Assembly (NCBI RefSeq): GCF_004114975.1
Contig: NZ_CP030051.1
Coordinates: 6,448,001 to 6,512,000 of the forward strand
DNA length: 64,000 nt
Reading direction: 5' to 3'
From: Bradyrhizobium guangdongense
GTDB lineage: Bacteria > Pseudomonadota > Alphaproteobacteria > Rhizobiales > Xanthobacteraceae
The notes beneath the pieces are model-generated. The model was not told the DNA's origin, did no database searches, and saw only the letters and a program-made list of their open reading frames with translations. Position numbers and translations under genes: made by a program. Below, piece by piece: positions 35,478 to 46,094 of the stretch (positions within the stretch are counted from its first letter, which is position 1; each line of letters starts with the position of its first letter).

Positions 35478-35831
35478 ATGGTGCCGAACACCAGAAGACG
35501 GACCGGGCCGCGCTCCTTTCGCCTGCTGCGGGTGCCGCTTTTCCGCCTGCTCGTCATCAACCTCGCGATCGGCGCCTGCGCCGCCACGCTCCTCGTCGGC
35601 GGGCTGCTCTGGCTCGACCCCGGACATCTGCGTGAATTGATCTTCGCCGATCGCGCACCTGGCATCGGGCTTGCGTTGCTGCTCGCCTCGTTCGTCATCA
35701 CCTTCGGCTCCGCCGCGATGGGCAGCGCGATCATGGCGCAGGGCCGCAAGGAGGAAGATGATCGAGACGGCGGCGGCCACACATCGCAAATGGCCGTGCA
35801 GGAAGTCCCGCGCCGCGCGCGTCCAACGTGA
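35478..35831 (+). CDS. two-span membrane protein
   Basis: 117 residues. A basic N-terminus (PNTRRRTGPRSFRLLR) is followed by hydrophobic segments near residues 24-46 and 62-84, then a charged, disordered tail. The architecture fits a small inner-membrane protein common in Rhizobiales, with no known role. GGAGAAGGG precedes the ATG at 35478. It may be transcribed with the preceding gene, 49 bases away. Confidence 0.6.
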   Translation: MVPNTRRRTGPRSFRLLRVPLFRLLVINLAIGACAATLLVGGLLWLDPGHLRELIFADRAPGIGLALLLASFVITFGSAAMGSAIMAQGRKEEDDRDGGGHTSQMAVQEVPRRARPT

Positions 35832-36365
35832 GGCGTGCAACGCACGAGTGATCCCGATGCTGATACGCCCGAGGTGATCCGGCGCACGCAGCGGGGAAGA
35901 GATGCAGGTTCACGCAGCTCCGCAGCAATTGCGCGCGCTCGTTGCGTCGCCAGCGCCGACAAGATGAACAAAGTATTTCGGATATCCAAGCATTTGCTTT
36001 TCAAAATCGCGGGAACTTAGATCGATGTTCGCCGCATATCTGATGCGCTCGCTGCGACATCAGCGCCACGATGATTCACCTTGCCATCACGGAGCGCAGG
36101 CGATAGCCTTCTATCTCAGGTTGTCGCCCCGCCAGCCCCGGGCGATGCTGTTGACCCAAGATAAACGGCGGGCTCCACCCAGCCCGCCGTTTATCGAGGG
36201 AAGGTCATCGCAGACGCCTTCGCGCCGCAGCCAAGCCATACCCGATACACCAGCTCAACCAGACAGTTCCACGCCCAGCTGCGCCGGCCCACTGGTCGGA
36301 ACGCTGATCTTCATGAGCCGCGCGAAGTCATTTGACTGCGGCGCCCTGATCGACGACAAGCCGCC
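35832..36365. other. gap with one strong hairpin
   Basis: No supported gene. It holds a 15-bp perfect hairpin at 36160-36195 (next entry). The plus-strand frames here lack family features. The promoter of the gene at 36366 is expected at the end. Confidence 0.4.
36160..36195. terminator. 15-bp perfect hairpin
   Basis: GATAAACGGCGGGCT and AGCCCGCCGTTTATC are exact complements around a 6-base loop. The same core stem (AAACGGCGGGC) forms the rpoD terminator at 38018-38048. It may be a repeat-type terminator. Confidence 0.55.
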
Positions 36366-36602
36366 ATGGCCAAAAAACCCGGTACCAATCCGAAGGGCGA
36401 ATTCGCCTTTTTCAACGTCGTCTACGAAGACGGCTCCCAACGCTCCAACCGCCGCGTACCCACCGAGCTGCTCGGCGGCCTCGACGGCGACGAACCCGCG
36501 CGCAACTTCATCATGGAGCAGGACCGCGAGATCGCGGAAAAGAGCGGGAGGCCGGCGTTGGAGATCGAACGGATTGAAAGGGTGGGGGCGAAGAAGAAGT
36601 AA
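36366..36602 (+). CDS. small conserved protein
   Basis: 78 residues starting MAKKPGTNPKGEFAFFNVVYEDGS and ending in AKKK. Conserved RVPTELLGGLDGDEPA lies in the middle. I recognise this as a Bradyrhizobium-wide hypothetical protein. It is basic at both ends. Function is unknown. Confidence 0.7.
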   Translation: MAKKPGTNPKGEFAFFNVVYEDGSQRSNRRVPTELLGGLDGDEPARNFIMEQDREIAEKSGRPALEIERIERVGAKKK

Positions 36603-36805
36603 GCTTCGGCTTCCTCCACGCAGCGAAGCAACCGGAGATGCGTCCGCCGATATGGGCCCGTACCCAGAAATCAGCGACGTCGGATCTTGGGCAAGGCCGA
36701 ACAATTTCGCCGGTTGAGAACATTGCCGATTTTCACCCAGGGCCGCCATGGCGGCTTCCGAGGAACTCTGCCAATTTCGATGCGTCTCCTCTGAGGAGGT
36801 GACCC

Positions 36806-37363
36806 ATGTCCTACACGCGCTTTTTCGCAATGATTGCGGTCTCGACCGTCGTGATGTTCGTGTTGATGTACTTCAACACCTACGCCCTGGAACACGTGCG
36901 CTTCAGTGAGACCCGGGTCTATATGGCCCTGCTCATGGGAGCGGCGATGGCGATAATCATGCTCAGCTTCATGCTCGGCATGTACAAAAGCCGCGGGCTG
37001 AATGCCGCAATTCTCGCTGTCGCTCTCCTTGTATTCGGGGCTTCGCTGTGGCTCGTGCGCAGCCAGCAAACGATTGGCGACGTCGCCTATATGGAAGCCA
37101 TGATCCCCCACCACTCGATAGCGATCATGACGAGCGAGCGGGCGCACATCAAAGACCCGGAAGTGCGGAAACTTGCCGACGGGATCATAGATGCCCAGGT
37201 GCGCGAGATCGTCGAAATGAAGCGCGACATTTCCCGACTGGAAGCCAACCCACCATCAGCAAATGCGTCGGATTTGCCATCTTACCGTGAGCGCGGCGAG
37301 AAACCTCCTCCCGCGGAGACCGATGAGACCGCCGGGATCGACACGACCAAAGTCCCACGCTGA
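36806..37363 (+). CDS. DUF305-family membrane protein
   Basis: 185 residues with three hydrophobic spans in the first 90 residues. The DUF305 region follows: YMEAMIPHHSIAIMTSERAHIKDPEVRKLAD, whose two His are characteristic. The family has a ferritin-like fold and is often linked to metal handling, with no established reaction. The tail is rich in Pro and Glu. GAGGAGG lies upstream of the ATG. Confidence 0.85.
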   Translation: MSYTRFFAMIAVSTVVMFVLMYFNTYALEHVRFSETRVYMALLMGAAMAIIMLSFMLGMYKSRGLNAAILAVALLVFGASLWLVRSQQTIGDVAYMEAMIPHHSIAIMTSERAHIKDPEVRKLADGIIDAQVREIVEMKRDISRLEANPPSANASDLPSYRERGEKPPPAETDETAGIDTTKVPR

Positions 37364-37373
37364 TGTTCGCCTT

Positions 37374-37997
37374 ATGTACGCGGATCGAAGAGAGCGAAGA
37401 AGGCTGTTGGTCGATGACGTCCGCAAGGAGGAAACGAAGGATGACGAAGGCGCAAGTAATGGCGGAGACTTTCACGGCCCATTCTGGGCCGACGCAAAGG
37501 ACCACGTCGCTGGCCTCTCAGACCTACGTATGCAGACCAAGCTTCGAATTGAAAGTAACAAAGCGCGGTCTCGTCTCTACCCTCTGCTCACGGAAAGCTT
37601 TCTTAGTTTGTGGAACGAGAAAGTTCGGTGGCGCAACGAGAAGTTCGAAGCTTATCCGACGAGCGTAAAAGCTCAATTCACCGTCGAAGAGTTAAACGCC
37701 ACGATAAAGATCGAGAACTTGGTTGCGGTGAGAATCCCTGACGGATCTAGCCGGGTGATCTATCCTTATTTCAGCGAGACACCCATTCTCCCCGACGAAG
37801 GCGCCAGGCTTGGATTTTGGGCGCTACAACAAGCACTTCCCGATTTTCGCTATGAGGACTTTAGGATTATTGATTTGTTGCGCCGCGCATATTTTAGGCC
37901 AGCTGAAGTTGGCAGAGCTGGTGACGAACCGGATCTTTTCATCGCGAAGTACCGCCAAATACTCGATGAGTGGGCAAGAATCCGCGGGGAGCGTTAG
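37374..37997 (+). CDS. uncharacterised soluble protein
   Basis: 207 residues from an ATG at 37374, ten bases after the DUF305 stop; a start near 37527 (MQTKLRIESN) is also possible. The conserved-looking core is LTESFLSLWNEKVRWRNEK followed by FSETPILPDEGARLGFWALQQALPDF. No family is recognised. The codon use is less GC-biased than in neighbouring core genes, hinting at a recent arrival. Confidence 0.55.
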   Translation: MYADRRERRRLLVDDVRKEETKDDEGASNGGDFHGPFWADAKDHVAGLSDLRMQTKLRIESNKARSRLYPLLTESFLSLWNEKVRWRNEKFEAYPTSVKAQFTVEELNATIKIENLVAVRIPDGSSRVIYPYFSETPILPDEGARLGFWALQQALPDFRYEDFRIIDLLRRAYFRPAEVGRAGDEPDLFIAKYRQILDEWARIRGER

Positions 37998-38017
37998 GCT
38001 GGACTGGCCACCAAAAA

Positions 38018-38048
38018 TAAACGGCGGGCTTTCGGCCCGCCGTTTTCG
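38018..38048. terminator. bidirectional terminator of rpoD
   Basis: An 11-bp stem AAACGGCGGGC/GCCCGCCGTTT with a 5-base loop has a T-rich stretch on each side. It lies between the convergent genes at 37997 and 38092. Confidence 0.8.
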
Positions 38049-38091
38049 ATTGGATGGATACCCGAGTCGGGCCCGGGCATGACGATCCGAA

Positions 38092-40239
<2,148 letters not shown>

Positions 40240-40616
40240 CCATTGCTCCTAAACGCGCTTCATGCGGGAGGCGCAGCGGCCTGCCAGCGTGAATCCACTT
40301 GAACCTGTTGTTCGACGCTCTCGCTTCGTCAGATCTCGACACGGAAAGGGCGGCGCGCACAATATCTCGCCACCCCGACCTTTCTCTCGCCGGATTTGCC
40401 TAACGCTTCGTGAGCCTCTTTGTCGCGGCGGATGCAGGTGAAGTGCCAACAGCTGTTGCGCGGATTCATTCCTGACGCGTCTGTTCTGCCTGCGGCCGCG
40501 GGGGCCAAAGTGCTACAAGACCGTTAAGCCTCGATTAACCCTGTTTTTGCCGCCAAACCTTGGATTTGGCGAGTCTTTTAGCGGTTCCGGCCACCGCCGT
40601 CCGCATGATTCTTTCA
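40240..40616. other. gap between dnaG and rpoD
   Basis: No gene is supported. It probably holds the rpoD promoter region on the minus strand. A frame at 40560-40784 on the plus strand is a shadow of dnaG. Confidence 0.5.
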
Positions 40617-42653
40617 TCACACGCTCTTCTGGAACCGGCCGGACAGCTCGCCAAAACCCTCGATCAGGGCCTCGGTGCCGTCGACCTCTCCTATCCGAGC
40701 CTTGACGTCACGCAGCCACGCCAAATTGGCCTCGCTGGGGTCCTCCCCCAAGGCCAGCTCGGCGTCTTTCAGCTCTCTAAGTAGTGAATGCCATTGCCGA
40801 TGCAAGGCAACGAGCTGGTGCCAGGTGGCAAGAACGTCGTCCCGCGCCGCGCCCTCGCGGGCGCCCCACACCGCCGCGGTGGTGATGGCGCTCTCAACCC
40901 TTTGAAGAACCTGCGAAAACCCGCCCTTTTCGAGGTCGCCGCGCATCTTCTCCGCCTGCTCCTCGGGGTCCGGGGAGTGGTAATGGTCGTTGACGAAAGC
41001 GCTGATAATGGCAGCCCGGAGCTTGTGGGCCTCGGGATGAGCCAGCTCCAGGGCGGCGACCTCCTCGAGGTGGTCATGCAGCAGCCAGGGGTGGTTGATC
41101 AGGCATTGCAGGATCAGGGCCTCGCGGCGGGAAATGGCGCTCCGCTGCCCACGCATGATCGGGCTCGCCGCCAGCTGCGGGCTCGCCGCCTGGTAGGGGC
41201 CTGAAGGTAGCGGGGTGGGGCCGGGCGGGCCGCCGCGGCGGCCTCCGCCGAACCCTTGGCCGAAGCCCTGGCCGAATCGATTCGCCTGAAAGCCGCGGGG
41301 CTGGAACGAGCGGCCGCCGCCGCCTCCCTGGCCTTGGCGGAAATTGCCCCTATTAGCAAAGCCGCCGCGCCCGCCGTCGGGCGAGAAGGTGCGTTGCAGC
41401 CGCTCGACGAAATCGTCGCGATAATAGCGACGCACGACTTCGTCACGGATGCCGTTCGTGAGCTCCTTGATGCGCGCTTCCAGTGCGGCGCGCCGCTCAG
41501 GCGTTGCGAAATTGCCGCCTTCGAGCTCGCGCGACCAGATCATGTCGGCGAGCGGGCGCGCCGCCGCGATCACCTCCTCGATCGCAGCGCGGCCACCGGA
41601 GCGCGCGAGATCGTCGGGGTCCTGCCCTTCCGGCAGCAGCGCAATGCGCAGGCTCTTGCCGGGGCTAAGAAATGGCAGCGCGAGATCCGCCGCGCGATAG
41701 GCGGCCTTCTGTCCGGCGCGGTCGCCGTCGAAGCAGAGGATCGGCTCGTCCGCCATCTTCCAGAGCAGCGCGAGCTGGTTTTCGGTGAGCGCGGTGCCGA
41801 GCGGCGCCACGGCGCCGGGAAAACCCGCGGTGACCATGGCGATGACGTCGACATAGCCTTCGACCACGATCAGCGCGCTGCCGTCATGGGTGGCTTTGCG
41901 CGCGGCCTGGTGATTGTAGAGATTGTCGCCCTTGTGGAAGAGCGGCGTCTCCGGCGAGTTCAGATATTTGGCCGGAACGTCCTTCTCCAGCGCGCGTCCG
42001 CCGAAGGCGATGACGCGGCCGCGCAGATCCGTGATCGGAAACATCACGCGATCGCGGAAACGATCGTAGGGCACCGGGATGTCGTTGCCGGCGACCAGAA
42101 GACCGGTCTCGATCATGTCCTCGACGGAGACGCCGAGCTTGCCGAGATGCTCCTTCAGCGCGAAGCGCTCGGGCGGCGGCGGCGCATAGCCGAGACGGAA
42201 CTGCAACTGCGTCGCAGGCGAGATGGCGCGATCGGCAAGATAGCCGCGCGCCTTCGCGCCGACGCGCGAGGCCAGCGTCTCCGAGAAAAACTTGGCCGCG
42301 AGCTCCATGACGTCGTGCAGGGTGCGGCGGCGCTGCTCGTGCCGCGCCGCATCCGGCGTCACCACCGGCAGCGGCAGCCCCGCCATGCCGGCGAGCCGCT
42401 CGACCGCTTCGGCGAACGGCAGGCCGTCGGTCTCCATCACGAAGGTGATGATGTCGCCGTGCTTGCCGGAGGAGAAGTCGTGGTAAAAGCCCTTCTGGTC
42501 GTTGACGTAGAAGGACGGCGTCTTCTCCTGCTGGAACGGCGACAGCCCCTTCCACTCCCGCCCCGCCTTCTTCAGCTTGACGCGCTTGCCCACGACCTCG
42601 GAAACCGAAAGCCGGGCACGAAGCTCGTCGAGGAATTGGGGCGTGAAGCGCAT
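40617..42653 (-). CDS. dnaG: DNA primase DnaG lacking zinc ligands
   Basis: 678 residues from the ATG at 42653. The N-terminal domain resembles the zinc-binding domain, but the usual CPFHNEKTPSF is SPFQQEKTPSF and FYHCFGCGAHG is FYHDFSSGKHG, so all four metal ligands are missing. The TOPRIM domain has VVEGYVDVIAM (Glu) and CFDGDRAGQKA (Asp-x-Asp). A Gly/Phe/Arg-rich linker spans about residues 445-495, and a C-terminal DnaB-binding-like helical region follows. I believe the altered domain is shared by Rhizobiales. Confidence 0.94.
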   Translation of the reverse strand: MRFTPQFLDELRARLSVSEVVGKRVKLKKAGREWKGLSPFQQEKTPSFYVNDQKGFYHDFSSGKHGDIITFVMETDGLPFAEAVERLAGMAGLPLPVVTPDAARHEQRRRTLHDVMELAAKFFSETLASRVGAKARGYLADRAISPATQLQFRLGYAPPPPERFALKEHLGKLGVSVEDMIETGLLVAGNDIPVPYDRFRDRVMFPITDLRGRVIAFGGRALEKDVPAKYLNSPETPLFHKGDNLYNHQAARKATHDGSALIVVEGYVDVIAMVTAGFPGAVAPLGTALTENQLALLWKMADEPILCFDGDRAGQKAAYRAADLALPFLSPGKSLRIALLPEGQDPDDLARSGGRAAIEEVIAAARPLADMIWSRELEGGNFATPERRAALEARIKELTNGIRDEVVRRYYRDDFVERLQRTFSPDGGRGGFANRGNFRQGQGGGGGRSFQPRGFQANRFGQGFGQGFGGGRRGGPPGPTPLPSGPYQAASPQLAASPIMRGQRSAISRREALILQCLINHPWLLHDHLEEVAALELAHPEAHKLRAAIISAFVNDHYHSPDPEEQAEKMRGDLEKGGFSQVLQRVESAITTAAVWGAREGAARDDVLATWHQLVALHRQWHSLLRELKDAELALGEDPSEANLAWLRDVKARIGEVDGTEALIEGFGELSGRFQKSV

Positions 42654-42772
42654 GGCGTGGGTGTAGCGCAATCCGGGGTGAGTCGGGCGAAGGATCAGGG
42701 ATATAGGTGCGGCGGGGCCAGAAGTCAGGTTTGGGCGGGTTATCCTGACTATTCGACCTATGCACAGGGCGT

Positions 42773-42882
42773 TCTGTCATTCCGGGGCGCGCCAAAGGGG
42801 CGAGCCCGGAATTCATCGAGCCGCCGGTATGCTGGGAGAAATGGATTCCGGGCTCGCGCTTCGCGCGCCCCGGAATGACAGA
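42773..42882. repeat. palindromic intergenic repeat (TCATTCCGGGGCGC type)
   Basis: TCTGTCATTCCGGGGCGCGC is mirrored by GCGCGCCCCGGAATGACAGA. Each half also contains a smaller hairpin (GAGCCCGGAATTC and GGATTCCGGGCTC). A shorter member occurs at 54051-54088. Multi-copy palindromes of this type are frequent in Bradyrhizobium. Confidence 0.75.
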
Positions 42883-42920
42883 GAGCTTGCCCCCCGCCCG
42901 GTTCCACGCTTCGATAGGCC

Positions 42921-43484
42921 ATGTTCAGGACCTTTCGGGGCGGCCAGAGCGGGGGCTGGCGCGTGACCTCGCTATCGCCTGTGACGGGCGAGCCCCTGCC
43001 CTTCATGCCGGCGCTGTCGGTGACCGACGGCGAGGCCGTCGCGCTGCCGCTGATCCCCTCGCGCAACGCCTGGCGGCTGGTCGGCGTGCCCAGCCATTTG
43101 CGCTACACCGAGCGGGGCGAGAAGCAGCAGCTCGAGAGCGTGCAGGCCGGCCTCGGCCGGCTGGAAGCGACCAGCGCGGCGCTGATCCCGATCCGCAAGT
43201 CGCAGGCCTGGTGGGACCTGACGCAGGAGGAGCGGCGCAAGATCTTCGAGGACAAGTCGCACCACATCGCGAGCAGCCTGCGTTTCCTGCCCGCCATCGC
43301 GCGCCAGCTCTATCACTGCCGCGACCTCGGCGAGCCCTTCGATTTCCTGACCTGGTTCGAGTTCGCCCCCGCGCACACCCCGCTATTCGAGGAGCTGGTC
43401 GGCATGCTGCGGCGGACCGAGGAATGGAGCTATGTCGAGCGCGAGGTCGATTTGCGCGTGGTGAAGGAAGTGCTGTCGGCTTAA
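42921..43484 (+). CDS. chlorite dismutase-like haem protein (short, dimeric type)
   Basis: 187 residues. It matches the short clade typified by Nitrobacter winogradskyi Cld: SVQAGLGRLEATSAALIPIRKSQAWW, then IFEDKSHHIASSLRFLPAIARQLYHCRDLGEPFDF. The His in the SHHI region should be the proximal haem ligand and the Arg in IARQL the distal residue that controls chlorite decomposition. The likely reaction is chlorite to chloride plus O2, or another haem-dependent reaction. No chlorate-reduction genes are near. Confidence 0.85.
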   Translation: MFRTFRGGQSGGWRVTSLSPVTGEPLPFMPALSVTDGEAVALPLIPSRNAWRLVGVPSHLRYTERGEKQQLESVQAGLGRLEATSAALIPIRKSQAWWDLTQEERRKIFEDKSHHIASSLRFLPAIARQLYHCRDLGEPFDFLTWFEFAPAHTPLFEELVGMLRRTEEWSYVEREVDLRVVKEVLSA

Positions 43485-43568
43485 AGCGCGATGAGATCGC
43501 GCTTTAAGCTCTTATTTGAGCATGATCTTGTCGGAAAACCGCTGCGCACTTTTCCGGATCAGGCTTAA
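43481..43568. repeat. abundant Rhizobiales repeat with hairpin
   Basis: A perfect 12-bp stem TTAAAGCGCGAT/ATCGCGCTTTAA (loop GAG) is followed by a segment containing GAGCATGATCTTGTCGGAAAA, a motif I recognise from many Bradyrhizobium and Rhodopseudomonas intergenic regions. The stop codon of the chlorite dismutase-like gene lies inside the stem. The repeat ends against the convergent gene at 43565. Confidence 0.8.
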
Positions 43569-43963
43569 TGCTCGAGAAACCTGCCGGACTCGATGTGCGG
43601 CAGATCAGTCACCGGCCAATTGTAGACATAGGTCCAGGCCGGCGACGTCGTGCCATCAGCGCCTGTCACGTCGATCAGCCGGCGCAGATATTCGGTCGGC
43701 TCCGGAAAGCCCTCGCCGCAGGCCTCGTACATGTCGAGCTCGCGCAGCAGCTCATCGCCTGCCCGCAAGCGGAACAGCTCGCCATGAACGAGGTCAGAGG
43801 CCGCGTCCGACAGCAGCAATCCCGGATAATGCTTCACGAGGACGAGCCGGCCACGGCACGTCGCTTCGCCGAGGAAATCCGCATGCTGCGCCAAGAGCCG
43901 CGCCATCGGATGGTCGAAGCCGCGCATCAGGGTGCCGTAGACGAAGAGACGATCGAAGCTCAT
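43565..43963 (-). CDS. gamma-glutamylcyclotransferase-like (AIG2/GGCT) protein
   Basis: 132 residues with the fold signature LFVYGTLMRG at the start, then LLLSDAASDLVHGELFRL and a Glu-containing LRELDMYEACG. The YGTLxxG motif binds the gamma-glutamyl substrate, and the Glu in the ELD region is catalytic in relatives. It releases 5-oxoproline from gamma-glutamyl compounds. The short frame from the ATG at 43963 is preferred to the long frame from 44281. Confidence 0.85.
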   Translation of the reverse strand: MSFDRLFVYGTLMRGFDHPMARLLAQHADFLGEATCRGRLVLVKHYPGLLLSDAASDLVHGELFRLRAGDELLRELDMYEACGEGFPEPTEYLRRLIDVTGADGTTSPAWTYVYNWPVTDLPHIESGRFLEH

Positions 43964-44038
43964 GTTGTCCTGACGTTGCGGCGCCGGTGCAATGGGGTTA
44001 CTCCGATTAGACAGATTATCGTTTGATAGGCAATCAGG

Positions 44039-44845
44039 ATGGACCTGCACACGGCCGAGACGACCGATCACCTGCTTGGCGAGGGCGATATTCCGCCAGT
44101 GCATGAAGTGAATGCGGAGGGCACATCGCCCTTCCTGCTCACGTCGGACCATTACGGCCGCGTCCTGCCGCGCGCGCTCGGTGATCTCGGCATTCCCGAG
44201 AGCGAGCTGTCGCGGCACATCGGCTGGGACATCGGCATCGCCGGCGTCGCCGAGCGGATGGCGCAGATGCTGAACGCCCATCTGATCGCGCAGCGCTATT
44301 CGCGGCTCGTGATCGACTGCAACCGCCCACCCGGCGTCGCGAGCTCGATCCCCGTCATCTCGGAGGCGACGAGGATCCCGTGCAACGAGGGCATTTCGGA
44401 CGGCGAGCGCACGCTAAGGCGGCGCGAGATCTTCGAGCCCTATCATCACCGCATCGATGCCGCGATCGACAGCCGCCTTCGCGCGAAGCGGCCGACGGTG
44501 CTGGTGGCGCTGCACAGCTTCACGCCGGTCTATGCCGGCGTCGCGCGACCCTGGCACATCGGCGCGCTCTACAACCGCGACACCGTGCTGCCGAAGCTGC
44601 TGCTGAAACATCTGCGCAGCGAGAGCGATCTCGTCGTCGGCGACAACGAGCCCTATGCGGCGAGCGATCTCACCGACTACACCATCCCCGTGCACGGCGA
44701 GGCGCGCGGCCTCATCAATACCGGCATCGAGATCCGGCAGGACCTGATCGCCGATCAGTCCGGCCAGCAGCAATGGGCCGAGCGGCTGGCGCGGATTTTT
44801 GCGGAGATCGAGATCGAGCTGCGGGCGCAGCGGCTCGTCGACTAG
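44039..44845 (+). CDS. N-formylglutamate amidohydrolase family
   Basis: 268 residues. FLLTSDHYGRVLP and ALHSFTPVY mark the family, with VIDCNRPPG and an acidic patch in between. It hydrolyses N-formylglutamate to glutamate and formate in histidine breakdown, or acts on related N-acylated substrates. No hut genes are nearby, so the physiological substrate is uncertain. The start at 44039 overlaps no neighbour. Confidence 0.85.
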   Translation: MDLHTAETTDHLLGEGDIPPVHEVNAEGTSPFLLTSDHYGRVLPRALGDLGIPESELSRHIGWDIGIAGVAERMAQMLNAHLIAQRYSRLVIDCNRPPGVASSIPVISEATRIPCNEGISDGERTLRRREIFEPYHHRIDAAIDSRLRAKRPTVLVALHSFTPVYAGVARPWHIGALYNRDTVLPKLLLKHLRSESDLVVGDNEPYAASDLTDYTIPVHGEARGLINTGIEIRQDLIADQSGQQQWAERLARIFAEIEIELRAQRLVD

Positions 44846-44876
44846 CTGCGCCGCAGATCAGGGTTGAACCGGGAGC

Positions 44877-45497
44877 TCATTTCGCCCGGGTCAGCGCCAG
44901 CCAGATGCCGCCGCCGATCATGAAGCCGCCGGAGATGCGCGACATCAGGCGGGTGCGGCGAGCCGAGAAGAATTTTCGGGCGCGGCCGGCGGCGATCGCG
45001 TAGAGCGCGTCCGTCATCACGGCGGTGACCATGAAGGTGACGCCCAGCAGCGCCACTTGCGGAACGTGCGGCTGGTTCATGTCCATGAACTGCGGAATGA
45101 AGGCGCCGAAGAACACCAGCACCTTGGGGTTGGACAGCAGAACCAGGAAACCCTGGAGAAAGAATCCGCCGCGCGGCGGGGCCGGCGGCTCGTCGACCTT
45201 GACGCCTTCGATCGGTGCCCGGATCAGCTTGATGCCGAGCCACACCAGGTAGGCCGCGCCGGCAAAGCGGACCCAGTCGAACCAGTAGCCCATGGTCGAC
45301 ATCAGCGAGGTCAGGCCGATCGCGACGATGCCGATGACGATGGCAAGGCCCGCTTGCGCGCCGGCGACGTTGGTCAGCGCCGCGCGCGTGCCGTGGCGAA
45401 GGCCGTTGGCGATGACGAGCGTGACGATGGGCCCCGGCAGCAGCGCGAGCGCAATGCAGGCGGCGACGAAGGCGAAATAGGCTTGCATGGACATCAT
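44877..45497 (-). CDS. LysE/RhtB-family exporter, second copy
   Basis: About 206 residues (starts at 45488-45497 are possible). Six hydrophobic segments with ALALLPGPIVTLVI near the start and LLSNPKVLVFFGAFIPQF near 120 identify the LysE family. It shares only family-level similarity with the exporter at 31549-32160. The substrate is unknown. Confidence 0.88.
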   Translation of the reverse strand: MMSMQAYFAFVAACIALALLPGPIVTLVIANGLRHGTRAALTNVAGAQAGLAIVIGIVAIGLTSLMSTMGYWFDWVRFAGAAYLVWLGIKLIRAPIEGVKVDEPPAPPRGGFFLQGFLVLLSNPKVLVFFGAFIPQFMDMNQPHVPQVALLGVTFMVTAVMTDALYAIAAGRARKFFSARRTRLMSRISGGFMIGGGIWLALTRAK

Positions 45498-45546
45498 GGC
45501 GAGGACTCGAAGCTCGAAGCGGTTTGCGGCCATTAATGCATGGCAC

Positions 45547-46092
45547 TCACTTGCCGTCCAGCGCGGCCATCGCCCACGATTTGATCTCCGGCGTCTCCAG
45601 AAACACGAGCGCCGCCTGCTGCATCGCGCCGGCGTCGCCGCGCCCTTGCGCGGCCGCGACAAAGAGATCGCAGCGCCGGGACACGGCAATGCCGACAGCG
45701 GCGTGACCGGCGCCATCATATGTCGCGAGATCATAGGCCCGCGCGCGACCGTGCATCTCACCGACATGCACCAGCTCGCCCGGCGCAGTCGGCCTGAAGC
45801 GCGGGGTGATCAGGTCGATATCGGCGACGCGATCGACCTCGTCGTCATCGGCGACGCCGCTGTCGCAATTGCAGAAGCCACGCTTGGCGCGGAGATAGAG
45901 CGCGGCGCCGTCGCAGGCCCCGCCCTCACAGCGAAACGCGCGGCCCGCAGGCCAGCCGTCGCGCGGAAACGGCCAGGCGATCTCGCGCCAATGCTCTGAA
46001 ACTGTCGCTGGCTGCCCCGCGAGCTGATATGCGCCGACACCGGAGGCGCCGAGCATGATCACCGCCACCGCCCTTGTCGCCGCGCGCCGCAT
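45547..46092 (-). CDS. secreted small Cys-rich protein
   Basis: 181 residues with an N-terminal signal or anchor (RRAATRAVAVIMLGASGVGAY). The mature part has CEGGACDGAALYLRAKRGFCNCDSG, a cysteine-rich cluster, and later VSRRCDLF. It starts two bases after the LVIVD-protein stop and is likely translated with it. It would act in the periplasm beside that protein. Function is unknown. Confidence 0.7.
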   Translation of the reverse strand: MRRAATRAVAVIMLGASGVGAYQLAGQPATVSEHWREIAWPFPRDGWPAGRAFRCEGGACDGAALYLRAKRGFCNCDSGVADDDEVDRVADIDLITPRFRPTAPGELVHVGEMHGRARAYDLATYDGAGHAAVGIAVSRRCDLFVAAAQGRGDAGAMQQAALVFLETPEIKSWAMAALDGK

Positions 46093-46094
46093 CG

